NCBI RefSeq assembly: GCF_001510655.1
Contig: NZ_LMVC01000004.1
Span: 102,084 to 147,455 of the forward strand
Direction of reading: 5' to 3'
DNA: 45,372 nt
DNA from: Fictibacillus sp. FJAT-27399
Lineage (GTDB): Bacteria > Bacillota > Bacilli > Bacillales > Fictibacillaceae
In this document: positions 23,268 to 32,451 of the stretch, piece after piece
How the letters are laid out: each line of letters opens with the position of its first letter
How positions within the stretch are numbered: position 1 is the stretch's first letter
The notes under the pieces: generated by a model
Seen by the model: only the letters and a program-made list of their open reading frames with translations
What the model was told of the DNA's origin: nothing
The model's database searches: none
Translations under genes and position numbers: made by a program

Positions 23268-24554
23268 ATGGCGAAAGAAATGGGTCAGTTGAATGAAGAA
23301 AAGGTGTTTAAAGATCCGGTTCACCGTTACATCCATGTAAGGGACGAGCTGATCTGGCGGCTGATAGGCACGCGTGAATTTCAGCGCCTTCGACGGATTC
23401 GCCAGCTGGGTACTACCTATTTGACGTTTCATGGAGCTGAACACAGCCGTTTCAGCCACTCTCTCGGCGTATACGAGATTACAAGACGGATCGTTGAAAT
23501 TTTTCAAAACAGGCCGCACTGGAACGAAGACGAACGGATGCTGGTTCTTTGTGCTGCACTGCTGCATGACATTGGACATGGACCTTTTTCCCACTCATTC
23601 GAGAAAGTGTTCGGTGTGGATCATGAAGATTATACAAGGGATATTCTTTTAGGCGATACGGAAGTGAATGAGGTTCTCCGCTTGCAAGGAGAAGAATTCC
23701 CCAGAAAAGTAGCAGAAGTCATCGAAAAGACCTATCATGACAAGCTGGTCGTCAGTTTGATCTCCAGCCAGATAGATGCTGATCGGATGGATTATCTCCT
23801 CCGCGATGCCTATTTCACAGGCGTAAGCTACGGAAACTTCGATCTCGAGCGAATCCTCCGGGTCATGCGCCCGATGGAAGACGGAGCCGTTATTAAAGCA
23901 AGCGGCATGCATGCTGTTGAAGATTATATTATGAGCCGATACCAGATGTATTGGCAGGTGTATTTTCACCCGGTAACGAGAAGCGCCGAAGTGATTTTGA
24001 GCAAAATCCTTCACCGGGCAAAGGACCTCTATCAGGGGGGCTATCAATTTAAGCAGGATTTAACGCATTTCCGCTCACTGTTCGACGGGGAAATTACATT
24101 AGAGGACTACATAAAGCTGGATGAGGGAGTCATGCAGTATTATTTCCAAATTTGGATGGACGAGGAAGACCGAATCTTGCGTGACCTCTGCCGCCGCTTT
24201 TTGGACCGGAAGCTTTTTAAATACACGGAGATGGTTTCTGTTTCAGAGGTTCTGCGCCTGTCAGGTTATTTTGAGGAAGCGGGCATCGACCCGAAATACT
24301 ATCTTGTTATTGACTCCTCCTCTGATTTGCCGTACGACTTTTACAGACCAGGGGAAAAAGAGGAAAGGCTGCCTATCAACCTTTTAAAAGCGAATGGCGA
24401 AATCCGTGAACTTTCGAGAGAATCAGATGTAGTAGAAGCGATTTCAGGGAAAAGAAGAACAGACCATAAGCTCTACTATCCAGCTGATCTGATTGAAAAG
24501 ATAGATGACAATAAGCTGAAACAAAAGATAAAACACATACTGAAAAAGGATTAA
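23268..24554 (+). CDS. ywfO: YwfO, HD-domain phosphohydrolase
   Basis: The 428-residue cytoplasmic metal-dependent phosphohydrolase has an HD domain in its N-terminal half. The N-terminal signature is KVFKDPVHRYIHV. The first metal His is in HSRFSHSLGVYE (near 63). The HD motif is in ALLHDIGHGPFSHSFE (near 98), and the last Asp is in SSQIDADRMDYLLRD (near 166). The family includes dNTP triphosphohydrolases, but the substrate of YwfO is not established. The start is ATG 23268, with GAAGGAG 13 bases upstream, a long spacing; the ATG at 23280 is possible. ywgA follows in the same direction 27 bp later, so they form an operon. Confidence 0.9.
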   Translation: MAKEMGQLNEEKVFKDPVHRYIHVRDELIWRLIGTREFQRLRRIRQLGTTYLTFHGAEHSRFSHSLGVYEITRRIVEIFQNRPHWNEDERMLVLCAALLHDIGHGPFSHSFEKVFGVDHEDYTRDILLGDTEVNEVLRLQGEEFPRKVAEVIEKTYHDKLVVSLISSQIDADRMDYLLRDAYFTGVSYGNFDLERILRVMRPMEDGAVIKASGMHAVEDYIMSRYQMYWQVYFHPVTRSAEVILSKILHRAKDLYQGGYQFKQDLTHFRSLFDGEITLEDYIKLDEGVMQYYFQIWMDEEDRILRDLCRRFLDRKLFKYTEMVSVSEVLRLSGYFEEAGIDPKYYLVIDSSSDLPYDFYRPGEKEERLPINLLKANGEIRELSRESDVVEAISGKRRTDHKLYYPADLIEKIDDNKLKQKIKHILKKD

Positions 24555-24581
24555 CAGGTTTTATGCTAAGGGGGAAATACT

Positions 24582-25088
24582 GTGTTTGATGATCATTTAA
24601 AGGTCATAACGGTCATTAAGGAGGCCGGGGAAGTCATCGGTCGAAAAAAGCTGCAGAAGATGATTTATATCGCTAAAAAGCTGAACTTCCCTTTTCAGGA
24701 AAAATATGAGTTTCACTTTTACGGCCCTTATTCAGAAGAATTAACGCTGCGCGTCGAAGAACTGTGCAACCTGGGCTATGTGCATGAAATCAAAGAAAAA
24801 GTCAGCGGCTATTCCCAATACCGCTATTCTCTAAATAATGAGGGAGAAGACTTTTTGACTAGCTATGGAAAGAAGATACCGAAACTTGGGGAATGCGTAA
24901 GGTCCATGAACGAACAGTCCTCACGATTTCTCGAACTTGTTTCTACCATTTTATTTTTTTCGCATTTGCCGGCAGACGAAGTTAAAGTCAAGATTCAGAC
25001 ATTAAAGGCAAAACAAAAATACAGCGATGCAGAAATTCAGGAGGGTTATACGTTTATCAGCCAGCTTGAAAACTGCATTGTTCAGTAA
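24582..25088 (+). CDS. ywgA: YwgA family protein
   Basis: The 168-residue cytoplasmic protein is recognised by its N-terminal half: GRKKLQKMIYIAKKLNFPF, then EFHFYGPYSEELTLRVEEL. This resembles the winged-helix-like fold of Panacea/SocA-related proteins. The function is unknown. The start is GTG 24582, with AAGGGGGAA upstream. It follows ywfO closely and is the last gene of that operon. Gene pairing with ywfO is conserved in Bacillus, which hints at a joint role. Confidence 0.88.
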   Translation: MFDDHLKVITVIKEAGEVIGRKKLQKMIYIAKKLNFPFQEKYEFHFYGPYSEELTLRVEELCNLGYVHEIKEKVSGYSQYRYSLNNEGEDFLTSYGKKIPKLGECVRSMNEQSSRFLELVSTILFFSHLPADEVKVKIQTLKAKQKYSDAEIQEGYTFISQLENCIVQ

Positions 25089-25147
25089 GTATACCTCTTC
25101 GGGCGCTCTGATTAATGTTTATTCTCTATGCCTATGTAAAATACTGT

Positions 25148-25175
25148 TTGTAAATATAATAGATTCTTGTAAAAT
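25148..25175 (+). promoter_or_regulatory. Sigma-A-type promoter of the RsbR-like gene
   Basis: TTGTAA (25148-25153), 16 bp and TAAAAT (25170-25175) lie 31 bp before the start codon. Confidence 0.55.
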
Positions 25176-25206
25176 AAAAGTATTCTAATGGTTACTGGGA
25201 GAACAT

Positions 25207-26100
25207 ATGAACAAAAGGAAGATTCAGCTCATCAGTGAGAGAATTGTAGAGCAGATCCAAAAGATAACCGAGAGATCAGCCTATCTTCAGATGAAGGAGA
25301 ACCCCGAATCCATCAAGAAAATGATGGATCGGAAGCTGAGGACGATTACAGAAGAAGAAAGTAAGCAATTATATGAACAGTTTCTTTTCTATTTGGGAGA
25401 AGCGCTGGTATCTGACTATGATACTTCCTTTCAAAAAATTACGAAATGGGGAGAAAAAGCAGGAGAAATTGCTGTTCTGGAGGATATTCCGTTGGATGAA
25501 TCGCTGGATGGCCTTCGTTTTTTTCGCCAGGCTATGCTGCATATCATTGATGAGGAAGCCGATAAAGTTGATCTTTCGAGGAAAGAGTTCATACAAATTA
25601 CATCCATTATTGACACGTTGCTAGACCGGTGCATCTATAGCTATAGCATCGCCTTCGTCCGGCATAACCGTAAAAAGATGGAGGTCGCCCAGCTTGCGAT
25701 CCTTGAACTTTCGGTTCCGGTCGTACCTCTGGCGAAGGGAATTGCCGTGCTTCCGATTATTGGGGAGATTGACACACACCGGTCCCAGATGATCATGGAG
25801 CAAACGCTGACCCGCTGCACAGAACTTCAAGTGGAACAATTGATGATTGATCTCTCAGGAGTAGCGATCATCGATACCATGGTTGCTCATAATTTGTTTC
25901 AAGTCATCAACTCATTGAAACTGCTTGGAGTTAAAGTAGTGTTAACAGGGATTCGCCCTGAAATTGCTCAGACTGTTGTCTCTTTAGGTGTTAGTTTTGA
26001 GGGAGTTTCTGTATGCGGAAGCCTGCAGCAAGCCATCACAATGGTGGGATTTGAACGAAAAAATGAAAAGCCTGCTTCCTCAGGAAACTCTATATTTTAA
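25207..26100 (+). CDS. RsbR-family stressosome protein (STAS domain)
   Basis: The 297-residue cytoplasmic protein has a helical N-terminal sensor half of the RsbRD type (about 1-160) and a C-terminal STAS domain (about 170-280). Both Thr positions that RsbT phosphorylates in RsbR proteins look present: one in GEIDTHRSQ near residue 196 and one in LSGVAIIDTMVAH near residue 224. Such proteins build the 1.8-MDa stressosome with RsbS and release RsbT to activate sigma-B. No rsbS, rsbT or other stressosome gene lies beside it, so it is a stand-alone paralogue with its own promoter and terminator. ATG 25207 follows GGGAG. Confidence 0.88.
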   Translation: MNKRKIQLISERIVEQIQKITERSAYLQMKENPESIKKMMDRKLRTITEEESKQLYEQFLFYLGEALVSDYDTSFQKITKWGEKAGEIAVLEDIPLDESLDGLRFFRQAMLHIIDEEADKVDLSRKEFIQITSIIDTLLDRCIYSYSIAFVRHNRKKMEVAQLAILELSVPVVPLAKGIAVLPIIGEIDTHRSQMIMEQTLTRCTELQVEQLMIDLSGVAIIDTMVAHNLFQVINSLKLLGVKVVLTGIRPEIAQTVVSLGVSFEGVSVCGSLQQAITMVGFERKNEKPASSGNSIF

Positions 26101-26105
26101 GTCCC

Positions 26106-26153
26106 AAAAGCTGATTATGCCTGAAATATGAACGGCGGCAGATCAGCTTTTTT
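26106..26153 (+). terminator. Terminator of the RsbR-like gene
   Basis: AAAAGCTGAT (26106-26115) pairs perfectly with ATCAGCTTTT (26142-26151), with a 26-base loop, followed by T. Confidence 0.75.
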
Positions 26154-26262
26154 ATGTGGGATAAAACAGGAGAATGGAACTGTGATAATTGTCGCTGTTA
26201 TGGTTTGGTACGTGTGTGAATGACTAAATAGCCGGTAAAATAGTTTAGCTGCATCTAAAAGA

Positions 26263-26291
26263 TTGAGGGGCTGAGTCTTTTCGACTATAAT
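26263..26291 (+). promoter_or_regulatory. Sigma-A promoter far upstream of bpr
   Basis: TTGAGG (26263-26268), an exact 17-bp spacer and TATAAT (26286-26291) form one of the best promoter matches in the window. A transcript from here to bpr would have a leader of about 300 bases. Confidence 0.65.
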
Positions 26292-26433
26292 GAAATTTTT
26301 TCCAAATAAAACAAATAAATCCTTTAAATGATTTAGTATTTTGTAAACTATTAAAGGCAATTCACCCTTTTTACATTAGGAATACCACGCAGTAATACCC
26401 ATTCTTTTACAAATACCATCGATTCATTTTTAC

Positions 26434-26448
26434 AAAATTCGGAATTTT
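26434..26448. promoter_or_regulatory. Palindrome, possible operator of bpr
   Basis: AAAATTC-G-GAATTTT is a perfect 7-bp inverted repeat with a one-base centre. It lies 4 bp before the -35 of the nearer promoter candidate. The cognate regulator is unknown. Confidence 0.35.
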
Positions 26449-26451
26449 CTG

Positions 26452-26481
26452 GTGACTTCCTCATTTTTCATCCCTTATGAT
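26452..26481 (+). promoter_or_regulatory. Nearer promoter candidate of bpr
   Basis: GTGACT (26452-26457), 18 bp and TATGAT (26476-26481). The -10 is good and the -35 partial. Confidence 0.4.
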
Positions 26482-26595
26482 TAAACTATCTTCCAGGGAT
26501 CTTACATAGTTTTTACACCAAATTCAACAGAAGGAGGGTTGTTTAGTTATTTCTGTCGGTTCAGCGGTGAAAAATGAAGGGAGGACGATGAACGA

Positions 26596-29500
26596 ATGAG
26601 AGCAAAACATCTTCGCTTATTCAGTCTAGTGATGTGCTTGTGTTTACTGCTTCCTTTACTGCTCCCGAAAGGTGCAGCGGTATCTGCAAAAACTGCAAAA
26701 ACTCAAGCCTTCGTATCCATGAAAAAAGCCAACGCGACAGGCGGCGCCAAAATCAGCAGCAAGCTTCAAAAGCAATTTGACGATAAGGATCTGGTCACCT
26801 TCCTCATTAAGTTCAAGGAACAGGCCAATTCAGCAAAGGCGTCAAAAGAAGCTGCCCAAATGGCTAAGAAACAGAAGCTCAGCGCCTATAAAACAGAATT
26901 GAACAAACGATCCGCCGTCGTTTCCGAACTGCGCGCAACCGCGCTGGAAACACAAACTGGTGTAAAACAATATTTAAGTCAGCAAGAAAAGGAAGGGAAC
27001 GCAAAGGATATCCGTTCCTACTTTATCGTGAACGGGATGGCGGTTACAGCCACAAAGATTGTTATGGAAAAAGTGGCTTCTTTTCCTGAAGTCGATAAGG
27101 TTCTTCCTAATGAAATCAGGCATATCCAGCCTGTACAGGAAGCAAAAGGAAAAGCTATTCCTACGAAAAAAGCAGCTAAAGCGGCAGATAAGGCCGCTAA
27201 AGCTGGAAAAGAAACGAAAGCAGAAACAGCATCCGTGGAGTGGAACATCGACCGAGTCGGTGCGCCGCAAGCTTGGAACATGGGAATCGATGGCTCAGGG
27301 ACAGTCGTAGCCAATATCGATACCGGAGTACAGTGGGACCATCCGGCATTAAAAGAAAAATACCGCGGCTATAATGCATCCAACGGTTCAGTAAACCATG
27401 AATTCAACTGGTTTGACGCGACCGCTGGACGAGCAGCGCCGTATGATGATAATAACCATGGAACGCATACAATGGGCACCATGGTAGGAGGCGAACCGAA
27501 CGGAAACAACCAGATCGGTGTAGCACCTGGAGCAAAATGGATCGCTGTTAAGGCTTTTACTCCTTCTGGAGGAAGTGATGCGGATCTGCTTGAGGCAGGA
27601 CAATGGATCATCGCTCCGACAGATGCTTCCGGGAACCCCCATCCCGAAAAAGCACCCGATGTGGTGAACAACTCATGGGGGGGCGGACCCGGCATCGATG
27701 ACTGGTACCGTCAAATGGTACAAAACTGGCGTGCAGCCGAAATCTTCCCCGAATTTTCCGCAGGTAACACTACGTTAACGAATCCGGGCGGACCTGGATC
27801 AGTCGCCAACCCGGCTAATTACCCGGAGTCTTTTGCAACCGGGGCCACAGACATCAACAACAAACTTGCTTCTTTCTCCTTGCGGGGACCATCTCCGTAT
27901 GGCGGCATTATGAAGCCCGAGATCTCAGCTCCAGGCGTCAACATCCGTTCTTCCATTCCTGGCAACAACTATGAGGGAGGATGGAACGGAACCTCTATGG
28001 CAGGTCCCCATGTATCTGCTGTTGTGGCTCTTCTGCGACAGGTCAATTCTTCTCTAACTGTATCCGATATTGAAGAAATTCTTAAAACCACAGCCACTCC
28101 TCTAACGGACAGTGAGTACTCCGAAAGCCCGAACAATGGATATGGATATGGACTGGTAAATGCGTTTGATGCCGTATCCTCCATCATCAGCGGGTTAGGT
28201 AAAGTGAAGGGTGCTGTCATGAAAGAAGGAGAAGATTCAGAAGCACCAACCTATACGCATGAAGCACCAGCTGATACGTATGCGGGCATGGGCCTTCGGT
28301 TATCGATCACAGTCAAGGATAACGTCAGTGTTTCTTCAGTGACTCTTCAGTATCAGGACCGCGAAGGAAACTGGCAGTCTGTTGATGCGGAACGAACGAG
28401 CGGAAACTACAGTGAAGGAACATATTCCGCGGTTCTCCCGGGAAATGCGGTTGCTGTCCCAACGGTATCTTACCGCTGGAAGATCGCAGATTACGGACAG
28501 AACGACGTAACCACTGATACGTACAGCGTGGACGTTCATCCTGGCATCAGTACAGGCTACTCCACCGATTTTGAAACTCAGCCTGCTGGTTGGACCTCTT
28601 GGGGAGATAAAAATACGTGGGAATGGGGTACCCCGACTTCAGGGCCAGGTAACGCAGCATCAGGCACAAAAGTGTATGCAACCAATCTTGAAGGAAATTA
28701 TGACAACAGTGCAAACATGGCCTTGATGATGCCGCCTGTAGATCTGGGTGACGGCCCTGCCTACCTGCAGCTGAAGCATTGGTATGAAATCGAGAACAAC
28801 TATGATTATGCGCAGATCTTTGTTTCTGCCGATCAGCAGAACTGGGTAGAAAAAGCCCGATTTACGAACAAGAGCAATGGATGGCTGGATGCACAGGTTG
28901 ATCTTTCTGCCTATGCCAACCAGCGGATCTATATTGCGTTTAACTTAAAAACGGACGGAAGCGTCGTGAAGCCAGGCTGGTATTTGGATGATGTAAAATT
29001 ATCCGCTGCTCCTGCTGGAACAACAAAGGCTGGCAAAAAGCTTCAAGCTAAAACAGCAGGCGATGTAAAGGACGCTGCGAAAAAAGCAGTGAATCCAGAA
29101 AAAATCCAGCCAGTGAACCAACTTGAGTTCAAGAGTACCGATGAAAGCAAAAAAGCGGCAGCTCCAAACGGCCTTCCGATCAATGCCGAGGTGAGTGTGC
29201 TGGAAACAGGGCGTTCCACGAAAACCAACCCTGCAAACGGAACTTACTCTCTGACGAATGCAGCTGGAGACTACACACTCGTTGCAGAATCTTATGGCTA
29301 TCGTTCACAGCAGCAGAGTGTCCATATCTCAGCAGACGGTGAAACGGAAAAGAACTTTGTGCTGGAAGAGATTCCAAAGGGAACAATCTCAGGAACGGTA
29401 TCCAATGAGCAAACCGGAGCTCCGATCAAGGATGCTGTCGTTTATGTGGCAGAGGATGCTGCGGTCCAGCCAGTAAAAACAGATGAGAACGGGAACTACA

Positions 29501-30960
29501 GCCTTAATGTCTATGAAGGCACGTATACCCTCAAGGTCATGGCTTCCGGGTACTATGGCAAAGACATGCAGGCTGTGGTCAATGGAAATGAAACAACCGA
29601 TAAGGATGCAGCGCTTAAGCCGTTTATTTCCGCACCGGGCGGAGAGATCGGCTATGATGACGGAACAGCTGAAAATGCCCATGCCTTCTACGATGCAGGC
29701 AACGGCTGGGGTGTTAAAATGTCCCTGCCAGCAGGAAAAGAGCAAGGATTGGTAACGGGCGGAATGTTCCGTTTCTGGGATACGGAATGGCCGGTTCCAG
29801 GCGGTACGGAAATGAAAGTTGCGGTTTATGATGCGAGCGGACCGGATGGAGCACCTGGCAAGAAAATAGCCGGGCCTATTGATGCTACGGCTCTTCGAAA
29901 CGGAGAATGGACGAAAATCGACCTCTCCAGCTATGGCATTCAAGTATCAGGTGATTTCTACATGGTGTATTTCCAAGTTAAGGCGAATCCGAATGCGCCA
30001 GGACTTGCTACAGATGAAGACGGAACGAATGCGGGCCGAAGCTGGCAGTATGTCGGGGGTGCCTGGTCACCATCACCAGCGGATGAAGGGAACTACATGA
30101 TCCGCGCGCTTGTGGATTATGAAGTAACGGCTCCTGTTATTACGTCTCCTGCAGACGGAAGTTTTACCAATAAAGAGACGGTGACTGTGGAAGGGCAAAC
30201 CGCTCCTAACGTTAAAGTGCATGTGTTAAAAGATGGAGAAAAAACGGCAGAAGCTACAGCGGATAAAGATGGGAAGTTTGCAGCAGATGTCACACTTTCC
30301 AACGGCGAAAACATCCTGACCGCCAAGGTGGTTACCGACAGAGGAAGCACAGATGCATCAGCTCCTGTGAAAGTGACACTGGATCAGAAGAAGCCGAAGC
30401 TGGTCATCGACAGCCCGACAGACGGGTTGAAAACGAACAAAGAGACCGTAACCGTTAAAGGAAAAGTAACAGAAGACCACCTTAAATCTGTTACGGTAAA
30501 CGGAAAGGATGTGACCGTCAAAGCGGACGGCAGCTACTCTTACAGAAAGATGCTCGAGTTAGGGAAAAACGTGATTAAAGTTGCGGCAACCGATAAGGCT
30601 GGCAATGCCGTATCTAAAAAAGTAACCGTGTATGCCCAGTATGAGGACCTTGTCATCGAGAACCTCAAGCCGGACAGCGATAAAAACCTGAAGTCCGGCC
30701 AGACGGTCAAGATTGAATTCGACAGCTCTGAGGATCTGGATGCCTCGTTTGTTATTCATATGCCGCTCACGAATGCCATTGCAGCAGTAACCAACGCAAC
30801 AGAGCTTCCTATGCAAGAGACAACGCCTGGACATTATGAAGGATACTACACGGCAACCTCTAACATAAAAGTCAGAGGAGCAGCCGTGGAAGTCAAAGTA
30901 AAAGATGAATACGGCAATAGCGCAAGTCAAACCGCACAAGGAAAACTGAATATCAATTAA
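26596..30960 (+). CDS. bpr: Bacillopeptidase F, secreted S8 serine protease
   Basis: The 1454-residue exported protease has the size and layout of B. subtilis Bpr (about 1430). It has a signal peptide (1-31), an I9-type propeptide (about 55-170) and a subtilisin domain (about 230-500) with triad Asp242 (NIDTGVQWDHP), His288 (NNHGTHTMG) and Ser467 (GTSMAGPHVS). A MAM/immune-inhibitor-A-like beta domain follows (about 655-800, TDFETQPAGWTSWG), then two carboxypeptidase-regulatory-like repeats (~860-925 and ~928-1000). Two Ig-like repeats near 1179 and 1268 begin VITSPADGSFTNKETVTV and VIDSPTDGLKTNKETVTV. It degrades extracellular protein in stationary phase. ATG 26596 overlaps a three-codon frame (ATG 26588, then TGA). 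A perfect 15-bp terminator follows. Confidence 0.95.
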   Translation: MRAKHLRLFSLVMCLCLLLPLLLPKGAAVSAKTAKTQAFVSMKKANATGGAKISSKLQKQFDDKDLVTFLIKFKEQANSAKASKEAAQMAKKQKLSAYKTELNKRSAVVSELRATALETQTGVKQYLSQQEKEGNAKDIRSYFIVNGMAVTATKIVMEKVASFPEVDKVLPNEIRHIQPVQEAKGKAIPTKKAAKAADKAAKAGKETKAETASVEWNIDRVGAPQAWNMGIDGSGTVVANIDTGVQWDHPALKEKYRGYNASNGSVNHEFNWFDATAGRAAPYDDNNHGTHTMGTMVGGEPNGNNQIGVAPGAKWIAVKAFTPSGGSDADLLEAGQWIIAPTDASGNPHPEKAPDVVNNSWGGGPGIDDWYRQMVQNWRAAEIFPEFSAGNTTLTNPGGPGSVANPANYPESFATGATDINNKLASFSLRGPSPYGGIMKPEISAPGVNIRSSIPGNNYEGGWNGTSMAGPHVSAVVALLRQVNSSLTVSDIEEILKTTATPLTDSEYSESPNNGYGYGLVNAFDAVSSIISGLGKVKGAVMKEGEDSEAPTYTHEAPADTYAGMGLRLSITVKDNVSVSSVTLQYQDREGNWQSVDAERTSGNYSEGTYSAVLPGNAVAVPTVSYRWKIADYGQNDVTTDTYSVDVHPGISTGYSTDFETQPAGWTSWGDKNTWEWGTPTSGPGNAASGTKVYATNLEGNYDNSANMALMMPPVDLGDGPAYLQLKHWYEIENNYDYAQIFVSADQQNWVEKARFTNKSNGWLDAQVDLSAYANQRIYIAFNLKTDGSVVKPGWYLDDVKLSAAPAGTTKAGKKLQAKTAGDVKDAAKKAVNPEKIQPVNQLEFKSTDESKKAAAPNGLPINAEVSVLETGRSTKTNPANGTYSLTNAAGDYTLVAESYGYRSQQQSVHISADGETEKNFVLEEIPKGTISGTVSNEQTGAPIKDAVVYVAEDAAVQPVKTDENGNYSLNVYEGTYTLKVMASGYYGKDMQAVVNGNETTDKDAALKPFISAPGGEIGYDDGTAENAHAFYDAGNGWGVKMSLPAGKEQGLVTGGMFRFWDTEWPVPGGTEMKVAVYDASGPDGAPGKKIAGPIDATALRNGEWTKIDLSSYGIQVSGDFYMVYFQVKANPNAPGLATDEDGTNAGRSWQYVGGAWSPSPADEGNYMIRALVDYEVTAPVITSPADGSFTNKETVTVEGQTAPNVKVHVLKDGEKTAEATADKDGKFAADVTLSNGENILTAKVVTDRGSTDASAPVKVTLDQKKPKLVIDSPTDGLKTNKETVTVKGKVTEDHLKSVTVNGKDVTVKADGSYSYRKMLELGKNVIKVAATDKAGNAVSKKVTVYAQYEDLVIENLKPDSDKNLKSGQTVKIEFDSSEDLDASFVIHMPLTNAIAAVTNATELPMQETTPGHYEGYYTATSNIKVRGAAVEVKVKDEYGNSASQTAQGKLNIN

Positions 30961-30978
30961 ATAAATCTATATATACTG

Positions 30979-31023
30979 AAAGAAGCCAGCTGAATGGTGA
31001 TCAGCTGGCTTCTTTCCCTTTTT
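30979..31023. terminator. Terminator of bpr
   Basis: AAAGAAGCCAGCTGA (30979-30993) pairs perfectly with TCAGCTGGCTTCTTT (31001-31015), followed by a broken T run. It may also serve the convergent permease gene. Confidence 0.9.
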
Positions 31024-31078
31024 TAATATCATTTTGGAGAAAACTCCATGTTGCAATATGCTTTAAAGAACTTTTTTT

Positions 31079-32392
31079 TTAATGAGGCAAGAAGGCGAGC
31101 TGATAGAAAAACAATACTGCAAACAAATACACGAGAAAAGGTACTTCACGCCATTTGCCGCGGGCAATTTTTAATAGCGGGTAGGAGATGAACCCGAAAG
31201 CAATCCCTGTTGCGATGCTTGATGTCAGCGGCATGGTCAAAATGATAATAAAAGCAGGGAACGCTTCGTCCAGCTCATCCCATTTGATCTTTCCTAAAGC
31301 GCCAAGCATCAGGCTGCCGACAATGATCAACGTCGGAGCTGTTATCGCTGAAAGGCCGGATATGGCCCCCACCAGCGGCGAGAAAAAGGCAGATATGATA
31401 AAAAGAGCTGCAACTGTAACAGATGTAAGGCCTGTACGTCCTCCCGCTGCTACACCAGAAGAAGATTCAATATAAGCGCTTGTCGGGCTTGTTCCAAGAG
31501 CTGCACCTACTGTAGTGGCTACAGAATCTGCAAGCAGAGCTTCACGGGCCTTTGGCATTTTATTATTTTTCATTAAACCGGCTTGCTCGGCGACACCGAC
31601 CATTGTTCCAGTTGTGTCGAAAATGGTTACGAGCAGGAAGGAGAAGACAACGGCGAATAGTCCGTAATGAAAGACGTCAGCGAAAGCGTTCATCGGATCT
31701 CCGAAAATGAATAAAGATTTTGGCATCTCCGGAACGGAAACGATGCCGTTGAATTTTAATTGGCCGGTAAAGTACGCAATAATTCCGGTAATAATCATTC
31801 CAAAGAATAGCGCACCGTTCACATTCAAAGCCATTAAGATGAGCGTAATAGCCAATCCGGCGAGCGCAAGCATAACGGAATGAGAATGGAGGTTTCCCAA
31901 AGCGACCAAATTTTCTTTATGAGCGGTGATGATCCCCGTCATGCGCATTCCGATAAAGGCGATAAACAATCCAATTCCAGCGGTGATGCCGTATTTTAAG
32001 TTGGCGGGAATCGCCTCGATTAATTTTTCGCGAAAAGGTGTCAATGATAGAATGACAAAGATAATACCAGCTACGAACACAGCGCCAAAAGCGGTTTGAT
32101 ACGAGATATTGGTATGGTTGCCGACGACTGAAAAAGCGAAATAGGCATTGAGCCCCATTCCCGGCGCGATGGCGATTGGCAAGTTGGCGAACAGTGCCAT
32201 CCAGAGCGTTCCAACAACCGTAGCGATAATGGTTGCTATGAAAACTGTATTAAAAGGAACCCCGGCAGAGTGAAGAACAATAGGGTTGACGACAACGATG
32301 TAGACCATCGTTAAAAAGGTTGTAATCCCTGAAATGACTTCGGTTCTTACGTTAGTTCCGCGTTCTTTTAGTCTAAAGAATGATGAAAACAT
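31079..32392 (-). CDS. NCS2/AzgA-family purine permease (PbuG/PbuO type)
   Basis: The 437-residue integral membrane protein, with about 12-14 helices, imports hypoxanthine, guanine or adenine with protons. AzgA-type marks are the N-terminal FRLKERGTNVRTEVISGITTF, followed by GMGLNAYFAF (near 77) and the internal FDTTGTMVGVAEQAG (near 262). ALLADSVATTVGAALGTSPTSAYIESSSGVAAGGRTG (near 283-320) carries the substrate-binding Glu. Length fits the family. The start is ATG 32392, with GGAGGTACTCCC upstream. Two PurR-like boxes lie just before it. The upstream region is too short and lacks the core of a guanine riboswitch, so PurR is the likelier control. Confidence 0.9.
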   Translation of the reverse strand: MFSSFFRLKERGTNVRTEVISGITTFLTMVYIVVVNPIVLHSAGVPFNTVFIATIIATVVGTLWMALFANLPIAIAPGMGLNAYFAFSVVGNHTNISYQTAFGAVFVAGIIFVILSLTPFREKLIEAIPANLKYGITAGIGLFIAFIGMRMTGIITAHKENLVALGNLHSHSVMLALAGLAITLILMALNVNGALFFGMIITGIIAYFTGQLKFNGIVSVPEMPKSLFIFGDPMNAFADVFHYGLFAVVFSFLLVTIFDTTGTMVGVAEQAGLMKNNKMPKAREALLADSVATTVGAALGTSPTSAYIESSSGVAAGGRTGLTSVTVAALFIISAFFSPLVGAISGLSAITAPTLIIVGSLMLGALGKIKWDELDEAFPAFIIILTMPLTSSIATGIAFGFISYPLLKIARGKWREVPFLVYLFAVLFFYQLAFLPH

Positions 32393-32407
32393 GGGAGTAC
32401 CTCCAAT

Positions 32408-32451
32408 AAATACGAACGTTTTTTGAATACTTAATTATAATATTCGTTTTT
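32408..32451 (-). promoter_or_regulatory. Paired PurR boxes overlapping the permease promoter
   Basis: On the minus strand, AAAAACGAATATT (32439-32451) matches the PurBox AWWWCCGAACWWT at 11 of 13 positions. AACGTTCGTATTT (32408-32420) matches the inverted box at 11 of 13. They are in opposite orientation, 18 bp apart, near the usual 16-17. A TATTAT/TATAAT -10 lies between and over them. Confidence 0.6.

Larger units (their letters stand above)
26154..26595. other. Long leader / regulatory region of bacillopeptidase F
   Basis: This 440-bp AT-rich stretch has no convincing gene. It holds a strong promoter at 26263-26291, a hairpin (CCTTTAA at 26321 with TTAAAGG at 26351), a palindrome at 26434-26448 and a second promoter candidate at 26452-26481. 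An early ribosome-site-like GAAGGAGGG at about 26530 has no suitable start. Confidence 0.5.

Noticed and set aside
26115-26360. An 81-residue minus-strand protein before bpr
   Set aside because: It has a TTG start with poor ribosome-site spacing, overlaps a terminator and a strong opposite promoter, and matches no known family.
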